In this document: positions 22,662-30,764 of the stretch, one piece after another | Numbering within the stretch: the first letter of the stretch is position 1 | How the letters are laid out: each line of letters starts with the position of its first letter | Origin: Chloroflexota bacterium | GTDB taxonomy: Bacteria; Chloroflexota; Dormibacteria; Dormibacterales; Dormibacteraceae | Assembly: GCA_005880915.1 (NCBI GenBank) | Contig: VBIW01000031.1 | Span: 1 to 32,106 of the forward strand | Direction of reading: 5' to 3' | DNA: 32,106 nt | Program-made: the position numbers and the translations under genes | Notes under the pieces: model-generated | What the model was told of the DNA's origin: nothing | Seen by the model: the letters and a program-made list of their open reading frames with translations, nothing else | The model's database searches: none

Positions 22662-24773
22662 CTAGGTCCTCGCGACCGCCGGGCGACGGGACAGAAGGGG
22701 GGCGTGCGCCGGAACCGCGGTGGTAAGCGGGGTGATCCGGCGGTCGCCGCCGCAGCGGCGCTCCCCCAAGGCCCGGCGCTCGATGGAAACGGCGCTCGCG
22801 TGCGTGCGTCGCTCCCTCCGGCGGCGGTCCGGGTCGGCGCGGCGCTCGATCGAGCTCCAGGCGCCCGGGGCATGGCCGCGCCAGGTCCGCGCGCTCGGTG
22901 TCGCCCTGCGCCGCTCGCGATGCTCCTCGGGGAGCCCGGTCTCACCGAAATCCGGTACGAGCGTCTTCAGGAGACGTCTCAGTTCTTCGTCCGGGTAGCA
23001 CTCCCGCCCGGCGGCGACCAACGTCTGGATGGCGGTCGCCACGTCCGGTGCCACGTGGCCGTTCGTGGCTCGCAGGACTTTCGGATGCCCGGTCGGGACC
23101 ACCTCTTCATGCCGGAAGAACGGCTCCTCGAACAGCCGTTCGCCCGGGCGGATGCCGGTGAAGCGGATTTCGATGTCGCGGCCCACCTCGAGGCCCGACA
23201 GGCGGACCAGGTCCGAGGCGAGGTCCACGATGCGGATCGGCTCACCCATGTCGAGCACGAAGACCTCTCCGCCGCGGCCGAGGGCGCTCGCCTGCAGCAC
23301 CAGCTGGACGGCCTCGGGGATCGTCATGAAGTACCGGCGCATCTCGGGATGGGTGATCGTGAGCGGCCCGCCCGCGTGGATCTGGCTCAGGAAGATCGGA
23401 ACCACACTGCAACGGCTGCCCAACACGTTGCCGAATCGCACCGAGACAAAGTTGCGCCCGTGTCGGACCGCTGCGTTTTGGACGACCATTTCCGCCACGC
23501 GCTTCGTGGCCCCCATGACGCTGGTTGGGCGCACCGCCTTGTCCGTCGAGATCAGGACGAAGTGTTGGGTCTCCGACTCGGCGGCGCAGCAGACCACGTT
23601 CCTGGTCCCGAGGACGTTGTTGGTGATCGCATCGGCGACGTTCTCTTCCATCAGCGGCACGTGCTTGTGCGCCGCCGCGTGGAACACGGCGTGGGGGCGG
23701 AGCCGCTGGAACACGCTGCGGAGCCGGGGCAGATCCCGGACGTCAGCGATCACCGGGCTCAGCTGTAGCGAGGGATGGGCTGCTCTCAGCTCGCTCAGGA
23801 TGTCGAAGATCTCGTTTTCGCCGTTCCCCAACAGGGCCAGGTGCGAGGGGCCCAAGTGTGCCAGTTGTCGGGCCAGCTCGCTGCCGATCGAGCCGCCCGC
23901 ACCCGTGACGAGCACGGGGAAGCCCGAGACGATGGTACGCACGGGCCCGAGGTCGGTGCGCACCGGCTCGCGGCGCAGCAGGTCCTGAATTTCCACCTTG
24001 CGCAGGTGCGACAGGCTGACCCGTCCCGAGAGGATCTCAAACAGGGCCGGCACCGTGCGGGTGGGAATGCCCGCGTCCAGCGCGGCGCGCACCACGGTTC
24101 GTACCACGCGCCCCGGGGCGGTGGGCATCGCGATCACGATCTCCTCGACGTCGTGCTGGGCGATGAGTCCGGGAATCTGAGAGAGCGGCCCGAGCACGGG
24201 AACGTCGTTGAGACGGGAGTTCTGCTTGCGCGGGTCATCGTCGACGAAACCTACGGGCGCGAGGCCCAGCTGCGGGTTGCTGCGCAGCTCGCGCAGAATC
24301 ATTTCCCCGGCGGCACCTGCCCCTACGATGAGCGCCCGCCGGTCGGTCGTCTGCGCGGAGTGCTGCAGGGTGGCCAGCGCGCGGATGAGCAAGCGTGGAG
24401 CTGCGACGGCCACAACGGTCAGAAACCCGTCCAGGATGACGACGGAGATCGGAACCCGGAGCATCGTGAGGCCACTCGTCGGCAGCACGAACAGTCCGAG
24501 CGTCGCACACGCGACCGTCGAAGTCGTGGTAGCCTGGATGATCTTCGCCATGTCGGGGACGCCCGCGTGACGCCAGAGCCTGCCGTACATGCCGAACGGC
24601 AGGAACAGCGCGAGCTTCAGCGCGAGGGACGCCGCAGCGTAGACTGACGCGGTGTGGCCATCGGCGGCGTTCCACGCTAGCCCCTCGAACCGGATCGCGT
24701 AGGCGGCAAACGGGGCGACGGCGAGGAGCAGCAGATCGGAGCAGAAGAGGTACCGGTTCCGGATGTGCGCCAT
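22662..24773 (-). CDS. nucleoside-diphosphate-sugar epimerase/dehydratase (CapD/WbpM/FlaA1 family) with Arg-rich tail
   Basis: A 703-aa membrane-anchored polysaccharide biosynthesis protein. The N-terminal ~130 residues contain about four hydrophobic segments, followed by a CoA-binding-like Rossmann domain (ALIVGAGAAGEMILREL) and the SDR-type catalytic domain with TGAGGSIGSELARQL, AAHKHVPLMEENVADAI, STDKAVRPTSVMGATKR (Met in place of the SDR Tyr, as in WbpM), and RFTGIRPGERLFEE. The family makes 4-keto-6-deoxy UDP-sugars, precursors of amino-sugars for surface glycans. The last ~80 residues are an unusual Arg-rich tail with repeated ERRxxxDRR-like units. ATG 24773 gives the standard N-terminus; a TTG at 24827 would add 18 residues. 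It is divergent from neuB. Confidence 0.9.
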   Translation of the reverse strand: MAHIRNRYLFCSDLLLLAVAPFAAYAIRFEGLAWNAADGHTASVYAAASLALKLALFLPFGMYGRLWRHAGVPDMAKIIQATTTSTVACATLGLFVLPTSGLTMLRVPISVVILDGFLTVVAVAAPRLLIRALATLQHSAQTTDRRALIVGAGAAGEMILRELRSNPQLGLAPVGFVDDDPRKQNSRLNDVPVLGPLSQIPGLIAQHDVEEIVIAMPTAPGRVVRTVVRAALDAGIPTRTVPALFEILSGRVSLSHLRKVEIQDLLRREPVRTDLGPVRTIVSGFPVLVTGAGGSIGSELARQLAHLGPSHLALLGNGENEIFDILSELRAAHPSLQLSPVIADVRDLPRLRSVFQRLRPHAVFHAAAHKHVPLMEENVADAITNNVLGTRNVVCCAAESETQHFVLISTDKAVRPTSVMGATKRVAEMVVQNAAVRHGRNFVSVRFGNVLGSRCSVVPIFLSQIHAGGPLTITHPEMRRYFMTIPEAVQLVLQASALGRGGEVFVLDMGEPIRIVDLASDLVRLSGLEVGRDIEIRFTGIRPGERLFEEPFFRHEEVVPTGHPKVLRATNGHVAPDVATAIQTLVAAGRECYPDEELRRLLKTLVPDFGETGLPEEHRERRRATPSARTWRGHAPGAWSSIERRADPDRRRRERRTHASAVSIERRALGERRCGGDRRITPLTTAVPAHAPLLSRRPAVART

Positions 24774-25069
24774 GCTTCGAGAGGTTGGGTCGACGTCTGA
24801 GCGGTGCAAGTAGCCTGCCCATGCCAAGCGCGTCGCTCCGAAAGTCGCAACGAGTTGCCCGAGTTCATCTTAAGGGGCGCGTATGCCCGTGGGGCGTGGG
24901 CGTCGCAACTCTGGAACGTTTGGTGACGTGCGGCGACAGTTTTTGCGAGCGGAGTGAGCAGCAGCTTTTGGCGAACCGCATGCCGCGATTCGGCTTAAGC
25001 GTGAACACCGCCGGGTACGATCAGTGCGTAGGCTGGTCGGCGCCGCTCATGGCGTCGCGAGGAAGGACC
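24774..25069. other. divergent intergenic region CapD-like / neuB
   Basis: A 296-nt non-coding region. Its right two-thirds (about 24861-25025) is copy A of a conserved promoter region also found before the ABC exporter. The left third has nothing recognised beyond the expected promoter for the minus-strand gene. Confidence 0.6.
24861..25021 (+). promoter_or_regulatory. conserved glycan promoter region, copy A (upstream of neuB)
   Basis: It aligns collinearly with 30502-30662, with matching blocks TTAAGG (24870-24875), TGGAACGTTTGGTG (24912-24925), GGCGACA (24932-24938) and GCGAACCGCATG (24971-24982). The 3' end gives a promoter-like pair: CTTAAG (24994-24999), 16-nt spacer, TACGAT (25016-25021). 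Transcription would begin about 40 nt before neuB ATG. The upstream blocks are likely activator or extended promoter contacts. Confidence 0.65.
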
Positions 25070-26042
25070 ATGCCCGAACTCAGAATTGGCAATCGTTGGG
25101 TAGGCGACCATCATCCGCCACTCGTGATCGCCGAGGTAGGCATCAACCATGAGGGCGACCCGGGTAAAGCTCGTCGGATGGTGGGGGATGCGCATGCGGT
25201 GGGCGCGGAGTGCGTCAAGTTCCAGTCTCACGTGGTCGATGACGAAATGGTGCCCAACGTGGTCGTCCCGGGGAACGCGACCGAGTCGATTTGGGACATC
25301 ATGTCGCGCTGCGCTTTGGACGAGGGGGACGAGCGCTGCCTGAAGGAGCTCGTCGAGTCCCTGGGCATGATCTACCTGTGCACGCCTTTTTCCCGGGCGG
25401 CCGCGGACCGGCTCGAACGCATGGGCGTGCAGACCTACAAGATCGGCTCGGGGGAGTGCAACAACTATCCCATGGTTCGCCACATCGCGTCGTTCGGCAA
25501 GCACGTGATTTTGAGCACCGGGATACGCGCTGATGCACTGCACCTCGATGTATCCGACGCCGTACGACAAGGTGCGCCTGGGCGCGCTGCACGACCTGGC
25601 CGAGCGGTTTCCCGACGCGGTCTTGGGCCTGAGCGACCACTCGATCGGCAACTACGCCTGCCTGGCGGCCGTGGCGCTCGGGGCGCGGGTGCTGGAGAAG
25701 CACTTCACCTCTGACAAGACCTGGCCCGGGCCTGACATCCCTATCTCCATCGACCCGAGCGAGTTACGCGACCTGGTCCAGGGGTCGCGTGCGGTGTTCG
25801 CCGCCCTCGGCGGCCATAAGTCCGTGTTGCCGGAAGAGCAACCTACCATCGACTTCGCATACTCCTGCGTCGTGGCCATTCGGGATATCTCAGCGGGCGA
25901 ACCGCTGTCTCCCGGGAACGTGTGGGTGAAGCGTCCGGGGACCGGTGGGATCAAGGCAGTGGCCTACGAGGACGTGCTGGGTCGCGTGGCGCTCCGGCCG
26001 ATTCGCAAAGACGCGCAGGTGTCGTTCGAGGACCTCGCATGA
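25070..26042 (+). pseudogene. neuB: N-acetylneuraminate/nonulosonate synthase with internal deletion and frameshift
   Basis: NeuB condenses an N-acetylhexosamine with phosphoenolpyruvate to form sialic-type nonulosonic acid. The 5' part reads ELRIGNRWVG, VIAEVGINHEGD, VKFQSH, YKIGSGECNNYP and VILSTG. At about 25522 the sequence jumps to YALMHCTSMYPTPYDKVRLG in another frame, then LGLSDHSIGNYACLAAVALG, LEKHFTSDKTWPGPDIPISID and the SAF-domain end SPGNVWVKRPGTGGI. Intact family members have about 19-20 residues between STGM and YALLHC. So roughly 60 nt plus one or two bases are missing and the gene is disrupted, or the assembly is wrong there. ATG 25070 follows AGGAAGG. The 3' end overlaps neuC (ATGA). 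Confidence 0.88.
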
Positions 26043-27295
26043 GCGTGGACGCCTGGAGCCCGAGCGGACCGGCGGGGCAGTCGCGTCGGCGCGTCCTGTT
26101 CGTCACGGGGACGCGGGCCGATTTCGGCAAGCTCAAGCCCCTGATCCGTGAGGTGGCGTGCCGCGAGGAGTTCGAGTACCGGATCTTCGCGACGGGAATG
26201 CACATGCTGTCGCGGTACGGCTTGACGGTCAACGAGATCTACCGCAGCGGCTTCGACCACATCTATCCCTACGTCAATCAGGACGGGTCGGTCAACACGC
26301 AGATGGACCTGGTGCTCGCCAACACGATTCAAGGGTTGGGCCATTTCGTCCGCGAGTTTCCGCCGGACCTGATCGTGGTCCACGGGGACCGCGTCGAGAC
26401 GCTCGCGGGAGCGATCGTCGGCGCGCTGAACAACACGCTCGTCGCCCACATCGAGGGCGGTGAGATCTCCGGCACCGTGGACGAGTTGATCCGTCACGCC
26501 GTCAGCAAGCTCTCGCACCTGCACTTCGTCGCGAACGACGACGCACGAGTCCGGCTCATGCAGATGGGGGAAACGTGCGAATCCATTTCGGTCATCGGCT
26601 CTCCGGACGTGGACGTGATGCTGTCCGATTCCCTGCCGTCCATGGACGAGGTGCGAGCGCACTACGACATCGCGTTCGGCCACTACGGAATACTGCTGTA
26701 CCATCCGGTGACCACCGAGGTGGCGGGACTCCGCGAGAGGATCGCCACGGTCGTGTCGGCCGTGCAGCGCTCGGACTGGAACTTTGTCGTCCTGTACCCC
26801 AACAACGACACGGGATCGGACGTGATCCTGGAGACGGTCCTCAAGCTGCAGGGGAATTCGCGATTCCGGTGCTTGCCGTCGATGCGCTTCGAATACTTTC
26901 TCACGCTCTTGAAGCACGCCCGCGCGGTGGTCGGCAACTCCAGTTGTGGCGTGCGCGAGGCCCCGGTGTACGGCGTGCCGTCCGTCAACATCGGGACGCG
27001 CCAGGCCAACCGCTACCGCTACCCGTCGATCGTCGACGTGCTGGAGGACGAGACGTCCATTCTGGCCGCTCTCGATCATCTGCCTCGGGCTATTCCTCCG
27101 AGCTTCCACTTTGGCCGCGGCCAGAGCGCCAAACTGTTCGTCGGGTCGCTCCAGACCCCGCGGATGTGGGCCACTCCGCGACAGAAACAATTCCGCGACA
27201 TGGTCGTGAACGGTGACCAGGACCGGCCGCGAGAGATCGTGCCGGGCGTGGAACGACCAGATCGCAGGGTGCCAGCGATCGGAGTCAGCCAGTGA
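26039..27295 (+). CDS. neuC: UDP-N-acetylglucosamine 2-epimerase, hydrolysing (NeuC type)
   Basis: A 418-aa GT-B-fold hydrolysing 2-epimerase that produces ManNAc (or a related sugar) from UDP-GlcNAc for NeuB. Motifs: LFVTGTRADFGKLKPLI (about residues 21-37), VVHGDRVETLAGAIVGA, the catalytic block HIEGGEISGTVDELIRHAVSKLSHLHF, VIGSPDVD, and GNSSCGVREAPVYGVPSVNIGTRQ near the C-terminal nucleotide site. The start overlaps the neuB stop, indicating coupled translation. The C-terminus extends beyond the usual family end with GDQDRPREI and a basic tail. The coding frame is intact, unlike neuB. Confidence 0.92.
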   Translation: MSVDAWSPSGPAGQSRRRVLFVTGTRADFGKLKPLIREVACREEFEYRIFATGMHMLSRYGLTVNEIYRSGFDHIYPYVNQDGSVNTQMDLVLANTIQGLGHFVREFPPDLIVVHGDRVETLAGAIVGALNNTLVAHIEGGEISGTVDELIRHAVSKLSHLHFVANDDARVRLMQMGETCESISVIGSPDVDVMLSDSLPSMDEVRAHYDIAFGHYGILLYHPVTTEVAGLRERIATVVSAVQRSDWNFVVLYPNNDTGSDVILETVLKLQGNSRFRCLPSMRFEYFLTLLKHARAVVGNSSCGVREAPVYGVPSVNIGTRQANRYRYPSIVDVLEDETSILAALDHLPRAIPPSFHFGRGQSAKLFVGSLQTPRMWATPRQKQFRDMVVNGDQDRPREIVPGVERPDRRVPAIGVSQ

Positions 27296-28386
27296 CGGCC
27301 GGCGAGTCGGGAAACGGGCATCGCCTCCCGCAAGGCTCCTCGGCGCAAACGATGCTCATTGCGGTGACGTATCACTACGTCCGACCCGGCTTCGCCGGGT
27401 CTGCACCGGGCATCTACGGGATCACCCCCGGGGAACTGGAGACGCAGCTCCGCCTCCTGGGCACGGTGGGCGAATTCGTGAGCATTGCGCAGGTGCGGGC
27501 CGCCGTGCGCGACCGTGGGCGGCTGCCGCCGCGAGCGCTACTCGTGACCCTGGACGACGGGCTGCGGGAGCAGGTCGACCACGCGCTCCCGGTGCTAGAT
27601 CGCCTGGGGATTCCGGCCGTCTTCTTCGTGAACACCTGGCCGATCGCCAATCGGGCGATATCGACCGTTCATAAGATCCACCTGCTGCGCGCGAACACAT
27701 CGCCCACGAACTTCTACGCGCTGCTCCAAGCCGAAGGCCGTCGCCAGGGGATCGAGGTCGGACCGGGCGTGGTGCCCGCCGCGGCGGCCGTGCAGTATCC
27801 CTGGGATTCGCCTGAGAGCGCGCAGCTCAAGTACTTCCTGAATCACGAGCTGGCGCCCGACGTCAAGGATGCGATCATCGGACCGTGCTTCCGTCACGTG
27901 TTCGGTGATGCCGAGGAGGCCATCAGCGGCGACCTCTATATGGACATCGAGCGGCTTCGCGAGCTGGGCGCGCGCGGCTACCTCGGGACGCACGGCCACC
28001 GGCATGTCCACCTGGGACGCTTGTCCCGGCCCGCGCTGCAGGAGAACGTGCGGACGTCGCTGGATACGTTGGTCCAATGGACCGGTGTCCGACCCTTTGC
28101 CCTCGCCTACCCGTTCGGGTCATTGGAGGCCTCGCGCGTCGAGGCTGCCGCCGTCGCCGAAGCCGGCGTGGAGCTGGCCTTCACGATGGAGCGCGCGGCC
28201 AATGTCGATCTGGATCGGCCGCTGCATCTCGCCCGGTTCGATTGCAACGAACTGCCGGCGGGCCGGCAACCCTCGTTCACCGTCCACTCGTTGTTTGACA
28301 GCGCACCCTGGGCCCGGTGGCATCGTGAGATGCCTGAGCCGGGAGTCCCGGGTAATGCCATGGCCGCCGCGCTGAAGGAGACGTGA
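27292..28386 (+). CDS. polysaccharide deacetylase family protein
   Basis: A 364-aa NodB-fold deacetylase-like protein: YHYVRPG near the N-terminus, LVTLDDGLREQ (DD metal/catalytic pair, about residues 84-94), FFVNTWPIAN, and THGHRHVHLGRLS supplying the metal-site histidines, then FALAYPFGS. No signal peptide or membrane segment is obvious, so it may act in the cytoplasm on a nucleotide-sugar or lipid-linked intermediate, as in other sialic-acid-type operons. GTG 27292 overlaps the neuC stop and has GGAG 7 nt upstream; ATG 27352 is an alternative. The exact substrate is unknown. Confidence 0.85.
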   Translation: MTAGESGNGHRLPQGSSAQTMLIAVTYHYVRPGFAGSAPGIYGITPGELETQLRLLGTVGEFVSIAQVRAAVRDRGRLPPRALLVTLDDGLREQVDHALPVLDRLGIPAVFFVNTWPIANRAISTVHKIHLLRANTSPTNFYALLQAEGRRQGIEVGPGVVPAAAAVQYPWDSPESAQLKYFLNHELAPDVKDAIIGPCFRHVFGDAEEAISGDLYMDIERLRELGARGYLGTHGHRHVHLGRLSRPALQENVRTSLDTLVQWTGVRPFALAYPFGSLEASRVEAAAVAEAGVELAFTMERAANVDLDRPLHLARFDCNELPAGRQPSFTVHSLFDSAPWARWHREMPEPGVPGNAMAAALKET

Positions 28387-28389
28387 TCG

Positions 28390-29124
28390 GTGTCCCAGCC
28401 CGAGCGGTCCAGCACGGCGCTACTGCCACGCGTCCTCGGCCTGATACCGGCGCGCGGTGGCTCAAAGGGCATCCCACGCAAGAACATCCGGACGCTGGGC
28501 GGCCGGCCGCTGCTCGAGTACACGGCCCGGTCCGCGCTCACAGCCGGGCGGCTCGCCCGCGTAGTGCTCAGTACAGATGACGCCGAGGTGGCGGACGTCG
28601 GGAGGCGCTGCGGGCTGGACGTGCCGTTCCTGCGCCCCGCCGAACTGGCACAAGACGCGACACCGTCGCTCGTGGTGGTCCAGCATGCGCTGCGCTGGCT
28701 AGAAGCACGCGCAGAGCGCTACGATGCCGTGTGCCTGCTCGAGCCCACGAGTCCATTGCGGACCGCACAGCAGATCGACGCGTGCATCGCGTTGTTAGAA
28801 GAGTCGGGAGCGGATGCCGTTGTGACCGTTCGGCGGGTGCCGGATGAGTGTAACCCGCACTGGACGTACTTCCGCGACAACGACGGCGCTCTCCGGCTGA
28901 GCACCGGCGAAGCCACGCCGGTCAGGCGGCGCCAGGATCTCCCGCCCGCCTATCACCGAGATGGGTCCGTATACGTCACTCGCCGCGACGTCCTGCTCGA
29001 ACGGGACAGCCTGTACGGCGATCGCGTCGTCGGATACGTGGTCGAGAAGGGGCCGTGGGTGAACATCGACACGGCAGCGGACTGGGCACGTGCGGAAGAA
29101 CTGATCGTCGCGAGCTCGGCGTGA
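28390..29124 (+). CDS. neuA: CMP-sialic acid (N-acylneuraminate) cytidylyltransferase
   Basis: A 244-aa cytidylyltransferase that activates sialic-type acids with CTP. The signature IPARGGSKGIPRKNIRTLGGRPLL (about residues 19-42) is the CTP-binding loop. DAVCLLEPTSPLRTAQQID and the late DGSVYVTRRDVLL, KGPWVNIDTAADWARAE are also typical of NeuA/PseF/PtmB. GTG start 3 nt after the deacetylase stop. Whether the sugar is neuraminic, legionaminic or pseudaminic acid cannot be told, though pairing with a hydrolysing NeuC favours neuraminic or legionaminic types. Confidence 0.9.
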   Translation: MSQPERSSTALLPRVLGLIPARGGSKGIPRKNIRTLGGRPLLEYTARSALTAGRLARVVLSTDDAEVADVGRRCGLDVPFLRPAELAQDATPSLVVVQHALRWLEARAERYDAVCLLEPTSPLRTAQQIDACIALLEESGADAVVTVRRVPDECNPHWTYFRDNDGALRLSTGEATPVRRRQDLPPAYHRDGSVYVTRRDVLLERDSLYGDRVVGYVVEKGPWVNIDTAADWARAEELIVASSA

Positions 29125-30455
29125 CTCGGACCGCGACCATCGACCGGTTCGGGGAACGGTCCGTCACGCGACGCTCAGGCGCGACCGTGCACGACATTCT
29201 GCTCATTAGCTACTACCAGGAAGATACTCGGACTCTCCTGAGAGTCGTAGATACGTTGGCGCAAAAGACGCAGGTGCGGCCGATCTCCCTCCTTACGGCT
29301 CAAGGTCCGGAGCGGGAGTCGGCGGTTCGCGTTCTGAAGGAACGCGCTGTCGAGCTGTACGAGGAGCTGTCCGAGCAGGACGCTGACGTCGTGGGCCACG
29401 CGTACAATCCGTTTTACCACACGTACCTCCTTCGCAAGGCTTCCATCGCCGTATCCCAGCGTATCTTGCAACGCATCAGGCCCAGAGCCATCCTCTGCAC
29501 GAACAACTTCCTGGGCGGGCACTTTCTTCGAGCGGCCCGGAGGCTCGGGATACCATCGCTCGGCGTCCTGTGGACGCACGTCGGCACACCTGAGTTTCAC
29601 CGCGCTTGGTCTAAAGCTGAGACGCGGGCGTCGGACGCTGAGGCCCGGCCGCTCGTGCGCCTGCGGCGCAAGGTGCGACGCGCTCTCTACCGGTTGGCCG
29701 GGCTGGGACAGCAGTCTTGGGCGCCGCTCATGCCGGTAACCTGCTTAGCCCTACCGGGTCCGTTTTACCGTGATGTGTGTCTCCGGGCAGGACTGCCGGC
29801 GGAGCGACTGGTCGTCACCGGCAATATCCAGTGCGACGACATGTACCGCTGCTCGCAGCTCGACGCTGCAACGCTTGCGGACGTGCGGCGCTCCGTCGGC
29901 GTTCCGCCGGATCGGCCCTACCTCCTTTACGCCGTGGAGCACGTGGCGCGCCTCCACCATCTTTCGCCGGAGTCGGGACGCGACGCTATGGCCACGATCC
30001 TACGAGCGATGAGGACGGCGTTTCCAGAGCTGCCTCGGGTCGTCAAGCTACATCCCAAGCAGGGCGACGATGATCGCGCGCGCATCCAGTCCGTCGATCC
30101 GCACGCGATCGTGCTCCAGGAGTCGCGAGGGATCGGCGAACTGGTGGCGGCCGCGGGCGTCGTCGTGTCAACCATCTCGTCGTCGTTGTTGTGGGCCGTG
30201 GGAATCGACCGGCCGGCTATCAGCGCCTACTTCTGGCAGGGCGTAGACGAGCAGCGCGCGCTGCGAATGAAGCAGGGGGTAGAGCACGCCGACACCTTCG
30301 ATGCGCTGGTGACCGCGCTTAGGAACAACGTCGAGAACCCGGAACACGTCGCCCAGTGGCAGGCGCGGCGCGCGGCTGCTCGGGAAGTCTTTCTTCGCGT
30401 GGACGGACACAGCGCCGATCGCATCGCCATGAAGCTGCTCTCTCTCCTCTCCTAA
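29121..30455 (+). CDS. GT-B-like glycosyl/polyol-phosphate transferase of surface glycan operon
   Basis: A 444-aa protein with GT-B-like features rather than a clear family name. The N-terminal half has DILLISYYQEDTRTLLRVVDTL and RPRAILCTNNFLGGHFLRAARRLG; the C-terminal half has RPYLLYAVEHVARLHHL, VVKLHPKQGDDD and VVSTISSSLLWAVGIDRPAI, patterns seen in capsule, CDP-glycerol and sialyltransferase-like proteins (a 'LHP' motif followed by a 'stiss.l.ea' motif). It is probably the transferase that uses the CMP-activated sugar or extends the glycan. GTG 29121 overlaps the neuA stop; GTG 29187 is an alternative. No membrane segments. Last gene of the neu operon. Confidence 0.65.
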   Translation: MTRTATIDRFGERSVTRRSGATVHDILLISYYQEDTRTLLRVVDTLAQKTQVRPISLLTAQGPERESAVRVLKERAVELYEELSEQDADVVGHAYNPFYHTYLLRKASIAVSQRILQRIRPRAILCTNNFLGGHFLRAARRLGIPSLGVLWTHVGTPEFHRAWSKAETRASDAEARPLVRLRRKVRRALYRLAGLGQQSWAPLMPVTCLALPGPFYRDVCLRAGLPAERLVVTGNIQCDDMYRCSQLDAATLADVRRSVGVPPDRPYLLYAVEHVARLHHLSPESGRDAMATILRAMRTAFPELPRVVKLHPKQGDDDRARIQSVDPHAIVLQESRGIGELVAAAGVVVSTISSSLLWAVGIDRPAISAYFWQGVDEQRALRMKQGVEHADTFDALVTALRNNVENPEHVAQWQARRAAAREVFLRVDGHSADRIAMKLLSLLS

Positions 30456-30764
30456 CCGAGACTCTATTCGAGCCCCGCCGCCGAGCAGCAACCGCTTGAG
30501 TGAATTCAGCTTAAGGTCCCGATTGGCCGTGGTTCGTGAGCGTCACAGTTGTGGAACGTTTGGTGGTCTGGGGCGACACTTTCGACCCGCTCCGATGGGC
30601 CGGGCGCGGGGGCGAACCGTATGCTGCGCAGCCGCTTGGCCCCCCAACCGGACAGGTACAATCGGTGCATGGGCCGGGGGCGGCCGCAGCCGCGACGCCG
30701 AGTGCCAGCGGGAGCGTCGGACCGTCGGTGCGACCCGAGGATGCGCACGCATGCTGAGCACACC
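30456..30764. other. 309-nt non-coding region with promoter copy B
   Basis: No coding sequence beyond a 10-codon ATG frame at 30751-30783 that overlaps the exporter start and could be incidental. No strong terminator follows the glycosyltransferase. The main content is copy B of the conserved promoter region (about 30502-30662), leaving an untranslated leader of about 95 nt before the exporter. Confidence 0.6.
30502..30662 (+). promoter_or_regulatory. conserved glycan promoter region, copy B (upstream of ABC exporter)
   Basis: The counterpart of 24861-25021: TTAAGG (30511-30516), TGGAACGTTTGGTG (30552-30565), GGCGACA (30572-30578), GCGAACCGTATG (30612-30623), then CTTGGC (30635-30640), a 16-nt spacer and TACAAT (30657-30662). 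Spacings agree with copy A to within one base throughout. At its left edge GAATTC sits between CTTGAG and CTTAAG, a near-palindrome weaker in copy A. Confidence 0.65.

Noticed and set aside
25533..26042. Separate gene for the C-terminal half of NeuB
   Set aside because: Its first residues continue the NeuB beta-strand (YALMHCTSMYP) and would not fold alone; no ribosome-binding site precedes 25533. Better read as the 3' part of a disrupted neuB.
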